A stretch of DNA of 14,718 bases. It comes from an uncultured Verrucomicrobiales bacterium. GTDB taxonomy: Bacteria > Verrucomicrobiota > Verrucomicrobiia > Verrucomicrobiales > Akkermansiaceae. This document shows, one piece after another, positions 13,509 to 14,718 of the stretch (positions are counted from its first letter, which is position 1; each line of letters opens with the position of its first letter). The stretch covers positions 1 to 14,718 of the forward strand of contig CALBJX010000007.1 in the NCBI GenBank assembly GCA_937893015.1, given 5' to 3'. A program made the translations under genes and the position numbers. Below the pieces are notes generated by a model, which had not been told where the DNA came from, ran no database searches, and saw only the letters and a program-made list of their open reading frames with translations.

Positions 13509-14009
13509 TCAACAATCGCGCGTTGCCCCGGCGATGAGCTCCAGCGCACGGGCGGCCGCCATGGTGCGGAAGGCATTGCGGTCCATACCCGGTCGGGAAA
13601 TCGTTTCCGTGTGCGTGGGACGCGCCGCCCCGCGGCGGGAAAGAGCGATGCAGACGGTGCCGACAGGCGGTTCCCCCTCGGCAGCGGTCGGCCCGGCATT
13701 GCCTGAGACGGCGACGGCGAGATCCGCCCCGGCCTTGCGCATGGCGGCCTCCGCCATGGCGGCGACCACGGGTTCGCTGACGACGGTGTGCTCCTCAATG
13801 AGCGCGGCGGACACCCCAAGCTCGCGCTCCTTGGCTTCGTTGCAGTAGGTCACCCAGCCGTAACGAAAGGCGGAGGAAGCCCCGGGCACCCCCGTGAGTG
13901 CGGCAGCGATAAGGCCCCCCGTGCAGCTCTCCGCCGTGGCGATGGTGAGCCCGGCGGCCTTCAGGTTATTAACGGCGGCAAAAGCGAGAAATTCGAGTGT
14001 AGCATCCAT
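13509..14009 (-). CDS. pncC: Stand-alone CinA C-terminal domain protein (nicotinamide-nucleotide amidase)
   Basis: The 166-residue protein corresponds to the C-terminal CinA domain alone, the usual length of PncC. It carries the ATAESCTGG motif (E27, S28, C29) with the nucleophilic serine, YCNEAKERELGVS, and SGNAGPTAAEG followed by PPVGTVCIAL, close to the family's SGIAGPxGGT and PVGTV motifs. PncC deamidates NMN to nicotinic acid mononucleotide in NAD recycling. The ATG at 14009 is preferred over an in-frame ATG at 14099, because the extra 30 residues would be translated from palindromic element C and do not match the family. It lies 103 bp after ispF on the same strand. No Shine-Dalgarno site and no obvious promoter of its own, so read-through from ispF is possible. 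Confidence 0.92.
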   Translation of the reverse strand: MDATLEFLAFAAVNNLKAAGLTIATAESCTGGLIAAALTGVPGASSAFRYGWVTYCNEAKERELGVSAALIEEHTVVSEPVVAAMAEAAMRKAGADLAVAVSGNAGPTAAEGEPPVGTVCIALSRRGAARPTHTETISRPGMDRNAFRTMAAARALELIAGATRDC

Positions 14010-14059
14010 GGATGTGAAAAAGGTAAAAGAAAATGAAGGATGGTAAGGACTTGTGATAG

Positions 14060-14106
14060 GTGATTTTTGATCGAGCGCGAGGCTCCATTTCCCAATCAAA
14101 AATCAC
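14060..14106. repeat. Palindromic element C between ispF and pncC
   Basis: Perfect 12-bp arms GTGATTTTTGAT/ATCAAAAATCAC (14060-14071/14095-14106) surround a 23-nt loop with an inner GAGC/GCTC stem. In the left arm and its flank, TGAT recurs every 7 bp (14054, 14061, 14068), another heptad pattern. The loop contains ATTTCCCAAT (14087-14096), identical to 5082-5091. On the minus strand it lies 6 nt after the ispF stop codon; no T tract follows. Confidence 0.75.
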
Positions 14107-14112
14107 ATATTT

Positions 14113-14607
14113 TCATGCTTCCGCGGGGACCGCGAGAGAGACAGCGGCGAAGGCGGCCATACCCTCGCGGCGGCCCAATGCGCCGAGCTTTTCATTCGTC
14201 GTGGCCTTGACACCCACGCGGCGGGGGCTCACGCCGAGGATGGGCGCGAGCGTCTCCTTCATCTGCGCCACGAAGGGCAGAATTTTCGGTGCCTCCGCGA
14301 TGAGGGCGCAGTCCGCATTCACCACGCGGCCGCCCTGCGCGTGCAGCAGCTCTACGGCCTTCTCCACGATGCGCAGAGAACAAATACCCTCGCAGCTCGG
14401 GTCCGTGGGCGGGAACCAGTAGCCGATGTCGGGCTCGCCGATAGCGCCGAGGATGGCATCCGCAAGCGCGTGACAGAGCACATCGGCGTCGCTGTGCCCG
14501 TCCAGCCCCTTCGTATCATGCACCTTCACGCCACCGAGCCACAGCGGGCGCGGGGTTTCCGAAAAGCGGTGAATATCATAGCCGAGTCCTACGATGGTGT
14601 CCGTCAT
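14113..14607 (-). CDS. ispF: 2-C-methyl-D-erythritol 2,4-cyclodiphosphate synthase
   Basis: The 164-residue protein is the usual IspF length. The enzyme forms the cyclic diphosphate in the MEP pathway of isoprenoid synthesis and works as a cytosolic trimer. The N-terminal GYDIHRF gives the zinc ligands D11 and H13. LDGHSDADVLCHALADAILGA supplies H46 as the third ligand plus substrate-binding residues. DIGYWFPPTDP and the C-terminal KATTNEKLGALGRREGMAA follow the family pattern. The start at 14607 is fixed by the conserved N terminus, and a promoter ends 6 nt upstream, predicting a leaderless mRNA. It is the first of a probable ispF-pncC unit. ispD, often fused or adjacent, is not in the window. 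Confidence 0.97.
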   Translation of the reverse strand: MTDTIVGLGYDIHRFSETPRPLWLGGVKVHDTKGLDGHSDADVLCHALADAILGAIGEPDIGYWFPPTDPSCEGICSLRIVEKAVELLHAQGGRVVNADCALIAEAPKILPFVAQMKETLAPILGVSPRRVGVKATTNEKLGALGRREGMAAFAAVSLAVPAEA

Positions 14608-14613
14608 GTCCGT

Positions 14614-14642
14614 ACTGTAACAAGCACCGCCGCCTTTGGCAA
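14614..14642 (-). promoter_or_regulatory. ispF promoter, extended -10, predicted leaderless start
   Basis: On the minus strand: -35 TTGCCA (14642-14637), 17-bp spacer, -10 TACAGT (14619-14614) with a TGT extension. ACGGAC (6 nt) separates it from the ATG at 14607, so +1 should fall on the start codon. The arrangement matches the hemC, terC and panE promoters. Confidence 0.75.
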
Positions 14643-14669
14643 GAGAAAAGCCTGTTCGGCAAACATGGA

Positions 14670-14718
14670 TTTGTCGAACTGAATGTACGAAGTACGATGT
14701 ACGATGTACGAAGTTTGA
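14670..14718 (-). repeat. Dispersed heptad repeat, right copy (exact inverse of window start)
   Basis: These 49 bases are the exact reverse complement of 1-49. They contain the same four-unit heptad array (14683-14713). Just inside, GTTCGGCAAA (14656-14665) is a 9-of-10 inverted match to TTTGTCGAAC (14670-14679), giving a small hairpin. The window stops inside the repeat. Confidence 0.9.

Noticed and set aside
1..14718. A composite transposon bounded by 49-bp terminal inverted repeats
   Set aside because: The interior is core housekeeping genes with no transposase, and the same repeat occurs again inside at 3050-3080. A dispersed repeat at assembly break points explains it better.

Overview
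The window is a GC-rich (roughly 60%), gene-dense bacterial chromosome segment with twelve protein genes, ten on the minus strand and two on the plus strand. No RNA gene, CRISPR array, transposase or phage structural gene is visible. Housekeeping genes dominate: rpmB, hemC, an mrp/apbC-type ATPase, a TerC-family protein, a ketopantoate reductase, pncC (CinA C-terminal domain) and ispF. A Verrucomicrobiota (Akkermansia-like, PVC) origin is my best guess. It rests on the membrane-anchored protein at 7023-8321, which resembles a family I associate with that phylum, on the kinase-TPR architecture, and on the lack of Shine-Dalgarno sites. This assignment is inference only.

Layout from left to right. 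At 1-49 lies a dispersed repeat made of 7-bp units, then a strong hairpin terminator and a small DNA-binding-like protein (minus). rpmB follows with its own promoter, then hemC with its own promoter, and a permease of the AEC family. A palindromic element of about 160 bp completely fills the gap between the permease and mrp. mrp is the second gene of a terC-mrp operon. terC and panE are divergent and share a 109-bp intergenic region with two back-to-back promoters around a heptad palindrome. panE is followed by a membrane-anchored TPR-like gene that ends at a convergent terminator. Then, on the minus strand, come the PA14-like membrane protein and a two-gene signalling operon: a membrane SpoIIE-type phosphatase and a transmembrane Ser/Thr kinase-TPR protein that overlap by 4 bp. 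A second palindromic element lies upstream of that operon, followed by pncC, a third palindromic element and ispF. The window closes with an inverted copy of the repeat that opened it.

Two things stand out. First, four genes (hemC, terC, panE, ispF) each have an extended -10 element ending exactly 6 nt before the ATG, three of them with a good -35 at 17 bp spacing. Transcription should therefore start on the A of the start codon (leaderless mRNA), and none of the twelve genes has a convincing Shine-Dalgarno site. Second, the intergenic regions carry a family of mosaic palindromic elements built from 7-bp tandem units and shared hairpin modules. One supplies part of a gene's start codon, another supplies a promoter -35 box, and the same repeat forms both ends of the window. 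The window ends are therefore probably assembly break points in a dispersed repeat rather than the ends of a mobile element.
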